From Candidatus Nanopelagicales bacterium (GTDB taxonomy: Bacteria > Actinomycetota > Actinomycetes > S36-B12), in assembly GCA_018402075.1 (NCBI GenBank), contig JAGYJP010000004.1, forward strand, positions 82,474 through 146,473: a DNA stretch of 64,000 bases, given 5' to 3'. The position numbers were made by a program, and so were the translations under genes. Positions 1 through 9,971 of the stretch are shown here, one piece after another. The stretch's first letter is position 1; each line of letters starts with the position of its first letter. The notes below the pieces were generated by a model that saw only the letters and a list, made by a program, of their open reading frames with translations, did not search any database and was not told the origin of the DNA.

Positions 1-627
1 CGGGCAACCACCGGGTACTCGGTGGAGTCGGCCACGACCCAGCTCAATGCAACATCTAAATAAACACCGGCACCGGTGTAGGCAGCAACACTGCGTCCGA
101 TTTCGCCCAGCAACAGTCGGTAACTGTTGAACTCGCGAAACCACCATTGGCAAGTGATTGAGCAAAAAGCTTTTTGGTGACCTTTGATGCAGTATTGCGA
201 ACACGTGAATGCGGTGGAGGGTTGCTCGGAGTTCCGTAAACCAATTGGGCGCGCTCACGGTATGCACAGTCCAAAGTTGCGGGATAAAACGCGGATCCTG
301 CTGTCCGTCTTCATCCATGGTGACAATCCATTCCCCACCCGAGGAACTCATGCCTGCGATGGTGGCAGCGTGTTGGCCGAAATTGCGGCTGAGCCAGACT
401 GGCTTAACAAATGTGTATTTGTCGGCGAGTTCACGAATAATCTGGTCACTGTTGCCCGGCCCACGATCCCACACCAACAAAACCTCAGTTACTTGATAGT
501 CGTGGCCTTCGGGAGATCTATTGGGGTGGGTGAGTGGCTCTATTTCCGCCATGAGTTCGGGAAGTGTCTGATCTCCTTGGTACACAGGGATCACCACACT
601 GATCGAGATATTGTCGTGGCTGGTCAT
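1..627 (-). pseudogene. Family 2 glycosyltransferase (DPM/ArnC-like), 3' end outside window, frameshifted
   Basis: GT-A fold glycosyltransferase expected to move a sugar from a nucleotide donor to a lipid or glycan acceptor at the inner membrane face. Translation from the ATG at 627 gives the GT2 start (SVVIPVYQGDQTLPELM), a conserved SRNFGQHAA segment and the metal-binding region MDEDGQQDP. The frame then breaks at a short A/T run near 273-275. The next frame continues plausibly (LDCAYRERAQLVYGTPSN) and breaks again near 140-155 into a third frame (REFNSYRLLLGEIGRS, then GAGVYLDVALSWVV). All three pieces keep family-like sequence, so two single-base indels are likely. It lies 27 bp downstream of a similarly damaged reductase gene and probably shares its operon. 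The end of the gene is cut by the window edge. Confidence 0.75.
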
Positions 628-654
628 TGTGAGCAGTCTAGGGCTTGACTGTCC

Positions 655-1542
655 TTAGGTTCTGATCCTGATGCGCGCGCTTAATGCCCTCTCGCTGAGA
701 TAGCGGGGCCGACAGCCCGTTGGAGCGCAGATAACTTTGCAGCTTGTCAGTATTGAGTGAAATATCCCTGGAGCGACTGATTTCACCCTTGCCGGACATT
801 GGAGGATCAAGTTGGGGCTGAACCCAAATTCCTCGGCAACCGCACAGCCAAATTCATATTTGCTTAATGAGTCAGGGGAAGCCACATGCCACGTGCCAAT
901 CTGATCGCGCAATTGGTGAATCACCTCTACGAGATCACCTGCGTATATGGATGTCACAGTGAAATCGGTAAAGCCATTTACTGGGTTGTCCCTGTTCAAG
1001 ATTATTGACAAAGAACTCCAGTATTGAGCGAGTACCACTTGGGCTCCAACCAAAAAATTTGTTCGCAAAATCAATGAATCAGGATTGACCTCTAGTGCCA
1101 CGGATTCGCCTTGAAGCTTTGTTCTGCCATAAACAGAAAAGGTGCAGGTGAGTCAGTCTCAGTGTAGTTACCGCGTTTGCCGTCAAAAACTGCATCAGTG
1201 GAAATGTAGATAAACTTCAGAACCCATTTTTGGGCGACCCGAGCCAAATTTTCCGTTGCTTCAACGTTCACCTCGCGTGCAAGTTTAGGGTTCTGTCTCG
1301 CATTCCTCGTGGGATGCCAGTGCGGCCGCATGAAGAATGTAATCGGGTCGCGTAATTTCGAGTGCTTCTTTTAGTTGATTCTCATTCAGCAGATCGGAAA
1401 CTACGTGGGATTCAAAACCAACGGGTAATCTGATCCCTTCTGATAAAGCGACAAAGTGATCGGTATGTGGCGTTGCCCCAAAGTTAGAGCCCAGAAATCC
1501 GCTGGCGCCAGTGACTAGCCATGTGGGTACTGAACTATTCAC
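655..1542 (-). pseudogene. RmlD-like NAD(P)-dependent sugar reductase/epimerase, multiply frameshifted
   Basis: Short-chain dehydrogenase/reductase of the dTDP-4-dehydrorhamnose reductase type. Conserved pieces lie in successive frames: Rossmann start WLVTGASGFLGSN, then YILHAAALASHEECE, then KLAREVNVEATENLA with YISTDAVFDG, then SVYGRTKLQGES (the catalytic Tyr-x3-Lys), then SLILRTNFFGWSPSG, then a C-terminal ISRSRDISLNTDKLQSYL segment typical of the RmlD tail. Frame changes fall near 1286, 1137-1140, 1052-1057, about 985 and about 805, and the clearest two are A/T homopolymers. Start ATG at 1542 overlaps the stop of the upstream GT2 gene (ATGA). A separate intact rmlD lies at 33 kb, so this may act on another sugar. 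Damage is more likely sequencing error than decay because every segment stays recognisable. Confidence 0.75.
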
Positions 1543-2372
1543 AGCGCACCTCGCAATGACAGGTAGGTGTAGGCAGCGCGTCGGGTATTTGTTTGAATAT
1601 GCCTTCCCAGTGCTGCGCGCATCCGGTCTTTATTGCTTGGGGAATAAGTTAACGCGTATTCCTGCTGCCATTGCTTAGTTTGCTTGAGTTGAATTCTTGC
1701 AAGATTTGTTGACCAGGATTGACCACTCACACGAAATGCACCCACTGATTCATGGCGCAGCGCAATACTCCCCAATGGCGCGACAAGTGAATAGGTGTTG
1801 ACGTCCAGCATCAAGGGATTGTCATCTCGCCAAGGCATAACGGATTTCAGCACCGTAGTTCGGAAAAGAACTGCAAGGGGCTCCCCAAAAACATTGCCAC
1901 CATACAAGTATGACTTTCGAAGTATTTCACTTCCAGAAGCCAAATTCCCTTGTACACCAGATAGGCCGCGATTTCGGAAAAGAATCTTTCCTTGGGAATC
2001 AACAATGTCACGTTGAGCCACTGCCATGACTGAAGTTGGGTTTGCCTGAAGGTCTTTAACCTGCTTCTCAATGGCATTTGGGTAAAGCAGATCATCTTGA
2101 CATATCAATTTGGTGAGTTCACCAGTTGCCGACTGCGTGGCTATTGTCCAGTTTTCCGCAGCACTAGTTCCGGTGGGCGTTTCAATGACAGTAATCCCGG
2201 CCTCCCGAAGTATTTCCTCGCTCCTGTCCCCTGATGGAGTGACGGAGGCAGTTATCTCGATGTGCGGATAAGTTTGCGCTTCGAGAGATGCAATGAGTGC
2301 AGCGAGGTGCGGCATTCCTCGAAAGACTGGAATGACAACTGAAACCAGCGGTTTACTCATGAAGTTTTCCAC
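1539..2372 (-). CDS. Family 2 glycosyltransferase
   Basis: 277-residue GT-A glycosyltransferase. The N-terminus is classical (PLVSVVIPVFRGMPHLAALI), followed by a YPHIEI segment and the metal-coordinating region with LICQDDLLYPNAIE around residue 92. Members transfer a sugar from a nucleotide donor to a growing surface glycan in the cytoplasm. No membrane segment is evident. The start overlaps the end of the upstream polytopic gene by 16 bp and the stop overlaps the downstream reductase by 4 bp, so all are probably translated together. Substrate cannot be told from sequence. Confidence 0.85.
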   Translation of the reverse strand: MENFMSKPLVSVVIPVFRGMPHLAALIASLEAQTYPHIEITASVTPSGDRSEEILREAGITVIETPTGTSAAENWTIATQSATGELTKLICQDDLLYPNAIEKQVKDLQANPTSVMAVAQRDIVDSQGKILFRNRGLSGVQGNLASGSEILRKSYLYGGNVFGEPLAVLFRTTVLKSVMPWRDDNPLMLDVNTYSLVAPLGSIALRHESVGAFRVSGQSWSTNLARIQLKQTKQWQQEYALTYSPSNKDRMRAALGRHIQTNTRRAAYTYLSLRGAL

Positions 2373-3664
2373 TTACGAGGTAGCCATGAGTGAATAAATA
2401 GTGCCACTCCAAATGCGAGTGAAGTGGCCAGGGCGGCGTCTCCAAGAATGACAACGGATTTAGGGAGAATAAATCCGAATTCATTTGGTTGCATTGAAGA
2501 TCCTGTCAGTGCTGCAATCACCGTAGCTCCTGCGACAACCCACAAAGTGATCCTGATTTCTCGAGGTATCACCTGCCCGATCCACATCAGGATTCCAGTC
2601 AGTGGCAGTAAGAGAAGGACCAGTCGGTAGTCATTAGATGGTCCTAAGAAATATGGAATAGTCAAAGCGAAACTGCCGCCAACAATCAGAAACCATGAAA
2701 CAGTAGGTACTGAGCTACTCGAGAGATTTCCTGCCAGTAGTGCTACGAAAGCCACAACAATGAGAAGGAAAATCCCAGTTGCAATGACCTGAATTAATGT
2801 GCTGTTGAGGATTTGATTCGCGGGCGGAAAAAATGCATTTGGATCTTCGACCAAAAACGTGATTATCCCGGTTGTGCTAGAAAACATGATTCGCGTGGTG
2901 GATTGGGTGTCTGCCTGTGCGATCTCTTGGGCAGAGCGCAAATTGTCAAAGTTTAAAAGAAGAAAAATCAATGTCGCGGCAGCGCCGATCAGCGCAATCA
3001 CCGACCAGCGCCTAGGGGCAAAAAATGGTGCGAAGACTCCAACGGCGAAATACTTGATTATTACTGAAACAAGGAGAAGAAGAGCTGATCCGGTGTGGCG
3101 CACGGCACCACCAGAGGCAAAGCCAATCAATCCGAGTGCGGCAAGAGCTGCCACCAGAATATCTAATGTCCCGCGTTCAACTGCCAACATCACGGTGGGG
3201 GAAATGGCAAGGGCAGAAATGAAGAAGATCGCAAAAGCTAATTCCACTCGTGACGCAGACCAGTTGCGAGTCACTTTGAGAGCAAGACCGAAAACAAGAA
3301 CAACCCAAACTCCTGCTAGCAAGACCCCGAGGAGAGTGTTTTGGTCAAATCCAATATTGAAAAATGCGAGGAATCTTCCGGGAACGATTCCGTAGGGACT
3401 AAATGGGCGCCCATAGGGATCACACGCATCAAAGTCAACTGTGCTACCCGCGGATTCGGCGGCATAGCAGCTAGCTGCCGCTGTGATGAAGGCCAGATCG
3501 CCAAAGCCAGTCTTTTCACCCGTAGTGGAATCCAGTGTCCAAATCCCAAAAAGGTTCCACTTTCCGCTATTAATCAACCACCACAGAACAAGGGCACTCA
3601 GGACTGCTGGAATTGCGGCGAGCGCTGTTGTGAGTGACTGATAAGTCCTAATCTGCGCGCCCAC
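2357..3664 (-). CDS. Polytopic membrane protein, GT87/DUF2029-like (putative GT-C glycosyltransferase)
   Basis: 435 residues with roughly ten hydrophobic segments. A luminal-type loop of about 60 residues follows the first segment and contains PYGRPFSPYG. AVERGTLDILVAALAALGL resembles the ERGN-type motif of GT87/DUF2029 mannosyltransferase-like proteins, which use polyprenyl-phosphate sugars on the outer membrane face. The assignment rests on topology and this motif, so it is moderate. The start appears to be GTG and lies 30 bp from the divergent GT87-like gene at 3.7 kb, so promoters for both sit in this short gap. It leads the leftward operon with the GT2 and RmlD-like genes. Confidence 0.6.
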   Translation of the reverse strand: MGAQIRTYQSLTTALAAIPAVLSALVLWWLINSGKWNLFGIWTLDSTTGEKTGFGDLAFITAAASCYAAESAGSTVDFDACDPYGRPFSPYGIVPGRFLAFFNIGFDQNTLLGVLLAGVWVVLVFGLALKVTRNWSASRVELAFAIFFISALAISPTVMLAVERGTLDILVAALAALGLIGFASGGAVRHTGSALLLLVSVIIKYFAVGVFAPFFAPRRWSVIALIGAAATLIFLLLNFDNLRSAQEIAQADTQSTTRIMFSSTTGIITFLVEDPNAFFPPANQILNSTLIQVIATGIFLLIVVAFVALLAGNLSSSSVPTVSWFLIVGGSFALTIPYFLGPSNDYRLVLLLLPLTGILMWIGQVIPREIRITLWVVAGATVIAALTGSSMQPNEFGFILPKSVVILGDAALATSLAFGVALFIHSWLPRKWKTS

Positions 3665-3703
3665 GGGTTCATCTAATCAGGGGTCAGGTACTTTTTGGTG
3701 ATC

Positions 3704-4885
3704 ATGGTGATTGATATCCGCAGGCACGCTCGCGAATTACTCTCGGTTCTGGCAGTGATTCTGGTTGTGCCACTACTGGCCAGGGTGTTGTGGTCTAGGT
3801 TTGCTGAGGCGTTTTCGCAGTTCGGATTTGGTGATCTTGGGAGCATGCTGGCCGGCAATGGCGGGTGGACTGATATTGGCTGGGAGGTTGCTTCCGCCAT
3901 TGGGTTGATCCGAGGTGACTACTCAGCGTATGACTCACTTGAAGTCCTCCATCCGCTTGTTGGCATGGACGTGATTTTCGTTGATTTGTCATCGCACTCT
4001 CACCCACCCATGAGCATTCCCTTAGGCATTCCCTTGGGCTTCATTGATTATGGTTGGTGGTTGTCATTTTGGGTTATTGCGGCTGTCATGATGATTGCTT
4101 TATCAATGCGCGCATTGAGTGTTCCGGCGCACATCGCTTACCCACTAGCGCTCGTTATTTCTCTTTCTGTGCCCGGCAAATGGGGATTGGTGAGTACCTA
4201 CCCCGTAGCGGCGCTCCTTGTTGCGATGGCCTGGCGTTACAGAAACAGAGCGGTTGCAGCAGGTGTGTCTCTCGGTATTTTTGGAGCAACTCGAGGGATC
4301 GGATTACTCCTCGTCCTTTATCCATTCGCGCGCAAACAATGGAAGACCGTATTTATTGCTGCAGGGGTTGTTCTAGGTCTCTTAGTAATTGCAGTGGCCT
4401 TTGAACCCGATATCATCGCTTCATTTCTCACGACCTCGCGAGAGTCAATTGCAGTAAACATGGCCAGAGCTGATCTCTTGACACCAGGATCAATCTTCCG
4501 CAGGTATGGATTCAGTGAGTACTTTGCTTGGATTCTTGCCCTTGTTGTTGTGATCGTTGCTTTGCGCCGCAAGCAAGAGCTTTTCTGGGTACTTAACTGG
4601 TTGATTCTCGCAGTGAGTCCAATTGCTTGGTTCCATTCAATTGTTATGGGAATTCCACTTCTTGTCATTATTTGGCGAAGTGGCCGCTTGGGTCAATTAC
4701 TTGTACTTCTAGTTGCCGCTGCGAGTGTCGCGCAACCGGTGAACCCATTCACAACTTTGGTGTTCTCCATTGACTGGTTAGTGTTCGTGGTAGCGGGAGC
4801 GATTGCGCTTCTCTTTTGCAAAATCCCTCAACGTGAGCCGTTGACTCTATTTGCGCGTTCCAAGCCACCTGAGAAGCTCCAATGA
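3704..4885 (+). CDS. Polytopic membrane protein, GT87/DUF2029-like
   Basis: About 393 residues, strongly hydrophobic, with about nine to ten predicted membrane segments. The extracytoplasmic loop after the first segment carries DIGWEVASAIGLIRGDYSAYDSLE and later HSHPPMSIPLGIPLGF, like the YPP/HPP motif of GT87-type mannosyltransferases. Role inferred: transfer of a sugar from polyprenyl phosphate to a surface glycan. A TTG at 3695 or this ATG could be the start; I chose the ATG. Its last codon overlaps the next gene (ATGA at 4882-4885), indicating translational coupling with the CgeB-like transferase. Confidence 0.6.
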   Translation: MVIDIRRHARELLSVLAVILVVPLLARVLWSRFAEAFSQFGFGDLGSMLAGNGGWTDIGWEVASAIGLIRGDYSAYDSLEVLHPLVGMDVIFVDLSSHSHPPMSIPLGIPLGFIDYGWWLSFWVIAAVMMIALSMRALSVPAHIAYPLALVISLSVPGKWGLVSTYPVAALLVAMAWRYRNRAVAAGVSLGIFGATRGIGLLLVLYPFARKQWKTVFIAAGVVLGLLVIAVAFEPDIIASFLTTSRESIAVNMARADLLTPGSIFRRYGFSEYFAWILALVVVIVALRRKQELFWVLNWLILAVSPIAWFHSIVMGIPLLVIIWRSGRLGQLLVLLVAAASVAQPVNPFTTLVFSIDWLVFVVAGAIALLFCKIPQREPLTLFARSKPPEKLQ

Positions 4886-6063
4886 ACCCCAAGGATTTAC
4901 TCATTCAGGGTTTATTCAAAGTTAACCCCTACTGGGATGAGATTCCGTGGAATCGACAGCGAGACACATGCATGCGCGCTTCTGGGGTTCGGCCAGGTCG
5001 AACAAGAAGGATCGTTCCCTTCGTAGAGAGACCGGTGCACCTTGTTGTCATTCCACAGGTTCCATTGAGCGATCCAAGCTTGGAGGCTGGTAATCGAGAT
5101 ATCTATTTTGAAGCTGGTCAGTTGCTCGCTGAACTAATTGGTCAAGACAAGGTTTCATTCTTCGGTGCAAAGGAGAATGAGTATCCAGAAACTTGGCAAG
5201 CCCGACTAGTTGAGTATGTGAACAAGACACGTGCCACTCACATACTGACCCATATTGAGGGCGATCCAGGAGGTCCAAATGACAGCTGGACATGGGACCA
5301 GGCATTTCAACGGCTACTGGACTCAGATTGGGATGGCGCTCTCCTTGGCGTGAATTTCGATTCCGCTTTCAAATGGATAAGAGCGAGAAGTCGCCGCCTT
5401 GCTCGAATGTCGCCGCAGTTTGTTGCAGTTGACATTTGCATGCCACTGGATGGAATGCTTGTTAAAGGTCGCCAGGAAGTTGGTCCGGTGAACATGCCAG
5501 TTTCGAATATGTCCCTTCAACTGGTTAACTCTGAAATAGGAGATGTTGAGAAAAAATTTGATGTTTCCTTCATTGGAGCCTTGTACCCGTATCGAGTCGA
5601 GTTAATTAAAAGAATTCGCTCGCGAGGTATCAAAGTTGCGGTGAATCCACATCGGCCAGACGAGACGACGGACTTTGTTTCCAGTCGAAGTAACCAGCCA
5701 AGCTGGCTGCAATATATGCGTGGCCTGGCGAGCAGCCACATGACGATTAATTTTTCTCAGTCCAGTGCAGGCCCTTTCGAGCAATTGAAGACGAGAGTCA
5801 TTGAGGCTACGCTCGCAGGAACATTTTTATTGACTGATGACAAAGACAGAACTCGATTGTTTTTCGAAGCTGATGAGTTCGCAACTTTCAACTCGGTTGA
5901 TGAGTTACCAGAACTTATCCAGAATCTATTATCTGATCGCGTTACCTTGAGCGAAAAGGCGGTACTGGCGCAAAACAGAGCGACGGTACTTGCGGTCACT
6001 AATTTTTGGACAGAAATAGATCAAGTATTGCGTGGCAGGAGACTTCCACCACTCCTTAATTAA
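4882..6063 (+). CDS. CgeB-like glycosyltransferase (GT-B, Glyco_trans_1_2 type)
   Basis: 393-residue soluble protein. The C-terminal half matches the CgeB/YkvP type of GT-B fold: DVSFIGALYPYRVELIKRI begins the second Rossmann domain, followed by FEQLKTRVIEATLAGTFLLT, the usual nucleotide-sugar region with an R-x-x-E pattern, and FATFNSVDELPELIQNLL near the end. The N-terminal half is less conserved but has a THILTHIEGDP segment typical of this group. It probably adds a sugar to a surface glycan in the cytoplasm. It is translationally coupled to the GT87-like membrane protein upstream, which suggests one glycan pathway. Confidence 0.7.
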   Translation: MNPKDLLIQGLFKVNPYWDEIPWNRQRDTCMRASGVRPGRTRRIVPFVERPVHLVVIPQVPLSDPSLEAGNRDIYFEAGQLLAELIGQDKVSFFGAKENEYPETWQARLVEYVNKTRATHILTHIEGDPGGPNDSWTWDQAFQRLLDSDWDGALLGVNFDSAFKWIRARSRRLARMSPQFVAVDICMPLDGMLVKGRQEVGPVNMPVSNMSLQLVNSEIGDVEKKFDVSFIGALYPYRVELIKRIRSRGIKVAVNPHRPDETTDFVSSRSNQPSWLQYMRGLASSHMTINFSQSSAGPFEQLKTRVIEATLAGTFLLTDDKDRTRLFFEADEFATFNSVDELPELIQNLLSDRVTLSEKAVLAQNRATVLAVTNFWTEIDQVLRGRRLPPLLN

Positions 6064-6126
6064 TACTTGATTCATTACGAGAGAAATTAGTCAAGTCGAG
6101 GCCAATATGTGTTGGCACACGCTTTT

Positions 6127-8343
6127 CTAGCTAGAGATTGGGATTGCTGCTTCCGAACTGATGCTCGGATTAATCACTTGCACGAATTGCGGGTAGGGAT
6201 AGTTCTCTATCGTGCATCCTTGGCCGCTTGAGGTGATTGTGAGTACGGCGCTGTTAGTCTGCTTGGTTGCTATAAGTGCTATTTCCGTTGTTGTGCGGGG
6301 GTTGATGAGTGTCGTCACTGGACTAGCGATTTGTGTCCCTGTGGAGTTGGTGAGAGTGATGGTTGCCTCTGCGCTTTCGCATTCGGAGCTGCGTAGACCA
6401 AGTGAGACATTTGAAATGGGGACTTCTGTGGAAATCTGATTGATGGTGAATGTTGCCGTGGGGGCGATTGTCCACCACCAGATCAGATCCCCTTTGGAGC
6501 CGCGTGGAGCCACGGTTCCTGGGTTTGCTGCGGTGGGGGTATCAGCGGTGAGAGCAGGGGTGTAAAAGTAACTGGGTAGTTGATCTGGCTTGGGTTGGAC
6601 CTGGTCGGTAATTTGATAGAGATTCCACTTACCCTCTTTACCCGTTGCGATTGGAGTACCGAATCGTTGAGTGAGGTCGGCATTAATTCTTTCGGCGGCT
6701 GGTTGCACGTAGGCACGTGAATCAACGTGAATGCCACAGAAGCCCCCTTGAATCATCGCGTCAACATCACTTTGACGTGGAATCTCTGAAAGGGCGGCCA
6801 TCCAAGTGCTGGCAGAGGTGTTCTTGACCGCACCGTAACTCCAACTCTTGCTTCCGTTTTCCTGAGTCAGGGGGAACCAGAAAGGCCCGTAGTCATCAAG
6901 TTCAAGCAGTTTTCCATTCTCCGGATACTGCATATAGGGGAGTTGGAGAATTCCACATGATTCGGGAATCGCGGAGTTGATTGCCTCGGTGTAGTTTCTG
7001 GCATCGGTTGCTTCTTGGGTTGTTTGGGCTGCGCTCACCTTGTAGTTGCTGGCAAAAGGCATTACCGAGTTGATGAATGTCGCTGCGATTCCTCCAGCAG
7101 CAATCGTGAGCGCGATGCCACGTTTGGTGAACCTGCTGAGCACAATTCCTGCTGCCAGAATTGCCAGTAACAGGATTACGGGCAGGAATCTGTTCCACGC
7201 TCGGATCTGAGCGGTGACAATTCCGGCGAATAGGTAATTCAACCCCCACGGAACGAAGAACAATGTCGATACTGCGAGCAAATAAGTGACAAAGGGAAGT
7301 TGCGTTGTTGATTCTCTCCAACTGGTGTTACGAGCGCGCATAAGCAACCCGATTACGAGAAGGATGAAGGCAATCGTGGTAACAATGGTGCCGAAGTTTG
7401 TTGGTACACGATTCTCAAATGCGGGTGCAACATTGATTGCATCGGTAATAGTTGAGTTGTATTTCTCGAGAAAACCAAAAGTGAAAACGGGGGCTGGGAT
7501 GAGCGCGGCGGCGAGTATTCCGGCAAAGAGTACAGATTCGTACGGGAGACGTTCACTCAATGTGGCATACGGCGGGTTATTTAATGTAGTGAGAAGTCCG
7601 GGGAGGAAGCCGGCAATAACCAGTAGCCCGGTGATTACGATTGGGATGAACCCGATAGCGAGGGCCTTGGCCCGGTCACCTTTACCGAACCGCCAGAGCA
7701 GGGCAGCGGTCATGAGAATCAGAGCGAAGATTGCGTAATACACGCCTGACCAAGCAGTGATAGCAGCCAGGAGAGCAATGCCAACAAGGCGAGGCGTGTT
7801 GCGCTGGGCGAGCGCTCGCTGGAACCGACCTGTTCCAATGAGCAGTGCCAGGATAACTCCGGTTACCACCGAGTAGTTGGTGGCCAAGTAGGTGTGACCG
7901 AGGCCCCGGCCCCAGTGATACGGGATTACTGCGAATGCGGTTGCCAACATGATGGCAATCACGCCCCGTGAGTTCACCAGTCGTAGGGCAACAACTGCGA
8001 ATGCAGCGGTCACGGGGAAACTCAGAAATAGCAGCAAGTTGACGCCGAGAAAAGGGTTTCCCGAGATCACGTTTATCACTTTGCTGAATAGGTTTGTCGT
8101 GATGTCGAGCCCGGGGAAGTAATTAATGTTCATTCCGAGCGGATAGCCGTATTCGGTGGTTGGGGTGTAAGAAAAGATCCCCCAGTTGTCTGCGGCGACA
8201 TATGTGCTCAACATGTCTCCGGCCGCCCAAGGCTGGGTGAACTGACTCGCAATGGGCACAAAAACATACAGAATCAGCACGGTGGTGAGCGCAGCAGCGA
8301 TCCCGGCATCCTGAAGAACGGCTCTGGCGGAAGTTTTGGTCAT
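6127..8343 (-). CDS. Large polytopic membrane protein, GT-C-like, with extracytoplasmic C-terminal domain
   Basis: About 738 residues. The first 430 or so form about 12 membrane segments; the first outer loop has AAGDMLSTYVAADNWG and YGYPLGMNINYFPGLDI, reminiscent of GT-C transferases that act on lipid-linked sugars. The C-terminal 300 residues are hydrophilic and end in a beta-rich domain (SNVSLGLRSSECESAEATIT). The ATG at 8343 is preferred because it forms TAATG with the stop of the upstream gene; a longer form starts at 8370. It is the last gene of a five-gene overlapping operon running leftward from 14.1 kb. The exact family was not recognised. Confidence 0.55.
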   Translation of the reverse strand: MTKTSARAVLQDAGIAAALTTVLILYVFVPIASQFTQPWAAGDMLSTYVAADNWGIFSYTPTTEYGYPLGMNINYFPGLDITTNLFSKVINVISGNPFLGVNLLLFLSFPVTAAFAVVALRLVNSRGVIAIMLATAFAVIPYHWGRGLGHTYLATNYSVVTGVILALLIGTGRFQRALAQRNTPRLVGIALLAAITAWSGVYYAIFALILMTAALLWRFGKGDRAKALAIGFIPIVITGLLVIAGFLPGLLTTLNNPPYATLSERLPYESVLFAGILAAALIPAPVFTFGFLEKYNSTITDAINVAPAFENRVPTNFGTIVTTIAFILLVIGLLMRARNTSWRESTTQLPFVTYLLAVSTLFFVPWGLNYLFAGIVTAQIRAWNRFLPVILLLAILAAGIVLSRFTKRGIALTIAAGGIAATFINSVMPFASNYKVSAAQTTQEATDARNYTEAINSAIPESCGILQLPYMQYPENGKLLELDDYGPFWFPLTQENGSKSWSYGAVKNTSASTWMAALSEIPRQSDVDAMIQGGFCGIHVDSRAYVQPAAERINADLTQRFGTPIATGKEGKWNLYQITDQVQPKPDQLPSYFYTPALTADTPTAANPGTVAPRGSKGDLIWWWTIAPTATFTINQISTEVPISNVSLGLRSSECESAEATITLTNSTGTQIASPVTTLINPRTTTEIALIATKQTNSAVLTITSSGQGCTIENYPYPQFVQVINPSISSEAAIPISS

Positions 8344-9971
8344 TACGGTAAATCTAGTCGGCTGACGCACGCGATACCTGCATCAGCCGGAAAAGCAGAG
8401 TTACTGGAGGTAGGCCAGAAGAAGTCAATGCAACGGGGATCGCCTGCAGGCAGATTGTTTTCATTCAATGATTCGAGCATTGTGGTGATCGAATCTTGAT
8501 TGCGGCCATACAGAGCAATCACGGTTGGCTTCACTTGATCCACAATTGCACGCGCGTAGTCATCTACTGTTGGCTCCAGGGTAAGTCGGTTCTCGCCCCA
8601 CAGTTGCATGGCGGCGACCGCGTATAACTCTCGGTCCCCCTCGGTCCAGGAGCCATCCACCCAAGTAAGGATCTGATCCTCATTAGTTGTGTTGGCAAGT
8701 AACCATTCTTGAACATCAATGGCGGTGCTGACCTTCTCGGCAACCGGATTCGGAGCGAAGGCCCAGGAATAAGGGCTAAGGAAATACAGGCCGAGGTCGG
8801 TTCTGGAATTCTGAAGGAGTTGCGCGCTTGAGAAAAATACTGTGATAGCCACGATTCCCAGGAGTGCGGTGCGTTGAGCGGCGACCGCGCCGGCGAGGAT
8901 CATGCCCAGAGCTATTACGGCACCGACCGCGAATGTGAGAGTCGGTTGTAATGCGCCTGCACCAATGATCACGGCAATGCTGAGGACGTAAATCCACCAC
9001 CGTGTTTTTGGTAGTGCACTGAAGAGCAAGGCAGCAGCGATCATGGCTGGCGGCCACAGCATTGCTTGATACATGGGAGCCTCCAAGGCAATTCCACCCA
9101 TGACAGGTGAGAACACAAGGAAAAAGCTCAGACTGACACTCGAGATAACGAACGCGAATCTGTATGCATTGTTGGTGCGGTCCGTCCACCATAAGGCGAT
9201 AGCAAGAATAAGTACGGCCAGTGGCACAAGTAGAGAAATGTCGGTCAACCACACAAGTGACGTACTTGCGAAATCACTGAGGTTCATTTCTCGGGTTGCA
9301 TTAAATGATTCCCACCAGCTGAGGCCTGGGAAAATAAGTAGACCCACTGCAATAAAAAAGATGAAAGCAATTACTGCCGTGCCCGCTGCAAACAGGTAAT
9401 TACGGAATCGTTGGTGGCTAAACAACGCTGTGGCGATAAAGAGTGTTGCAACAAGAATTGACCCCGCGGGGTTTGCCTGTGCCGACCAGCCCACAATCGC
9501 GCCGGCCAGAACCACCAAGCCGGTGTTTCGAGTTGCGACCAGCGCAATCACGGCACACGTTGCGGCAAGAATGAAGCCGGTTAAATAAGGGTTGCCCAGG
9601 TAGCTCAGAATCACCGTGCTGGTTGCTGCTGCTGTGGTGAGGTAGGTGCGAGTGAGTGTTGTTGTGTTGGGTGCAAACCTTTGAAGTATTGAGAAAATGC
9701 TGGCAACGATGACAGCAATCAAAATGAAGCGGTAGATCGCGAAACCGATCTCAGGTGTGGTGAGTGAGGTCAGCACCATGACGGGTGCGATGTAACCCAG
9801 CCGAGTCCAGTAATAGGAATCAAAGGGTGCCCGGTCGGTTATTTGATCGCCGAAAAGAGCGAGGGAGGTATAGAAACTTGAATCCGGGGTGTCGAGCCCG
9901 GTCCACATGCGGGCAGCAATGAATATGAAAACACTGATGCCAGCAATAGCGCCGAGATCGCGCTTACTCAT
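8343..9971 (-). CDS. Polytopic membrane protein, putative GT-C glycosyltransferase
   Basis: 542 residues with about 11-12 membrane segments in the first 390 and a soluble extracytoplasmic tail of about 150 residues. The first outer loop has RMWTGLDTPDSSFYTSLALF, where acidic residues just after TM1 are the usual GT-C catalytic position. The tail contains DQILTWVDGSWTEGDRELYA. I infer a polyprenyl-phosphate-sugar-dependent transferase, but no subfamily is certain. It overlaps the upstream gene by ATGA and the downstream gene by TAATG, so it is part of one translationally coupled operon. Confidence 0.5.
   Translation of the reverse strand: MSKRDLGAIAGISVFIFIAARMWTGLDTPDSSFYTSLALFGDQITDRAPFDSYYWTRLGYIAPVMVLTSLTTPEIGFAIYRFILIAVIVASIFSILQRFAPNTTTLTRTYLTTAAATSTVILSYLGNPYLTGFILAATCAVIALVATRNTGLVVLAGAIVGWSAQANPAGSILVATLFIATALFSHQRFRNYLFAAGTAVIAFIFFIAVGLLIFPGLSWWESFNATREMNLSDFASTSLVWLTDISLLVPLAVLILAIALWWTDRTNNAYRFAFVISSVSLSFFLVFSPVMGGIALEAPMYQAMLWPPAMIAAALLFSALPKTRWWIYVLSIAVIIGAGALQPTLTFAVGAVIALGMILAGAVAAQRTALLGIVAITVFFSSAQLLQNSRTDLGLYFLSPYSWAFAPNPVAEKVSTAIDVQEWLLANTTNEDQILTWVDGSWTEGDRELYAVAAMQLWGENRLTLEPTVDDYARAIVDQVKPTVIALYGRNQDSITTMLESLNENNLPAGDPRCIDFFWPTSSNSAFPADAGIACVSRLDLP

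Noticed and set aside
184..648. 154-codon plus-strand open frame over the first glycosyltransferase
   Set aside because: The opposite strand encodes clear GT2 motifs across frames; this one does not resemble a protein family.
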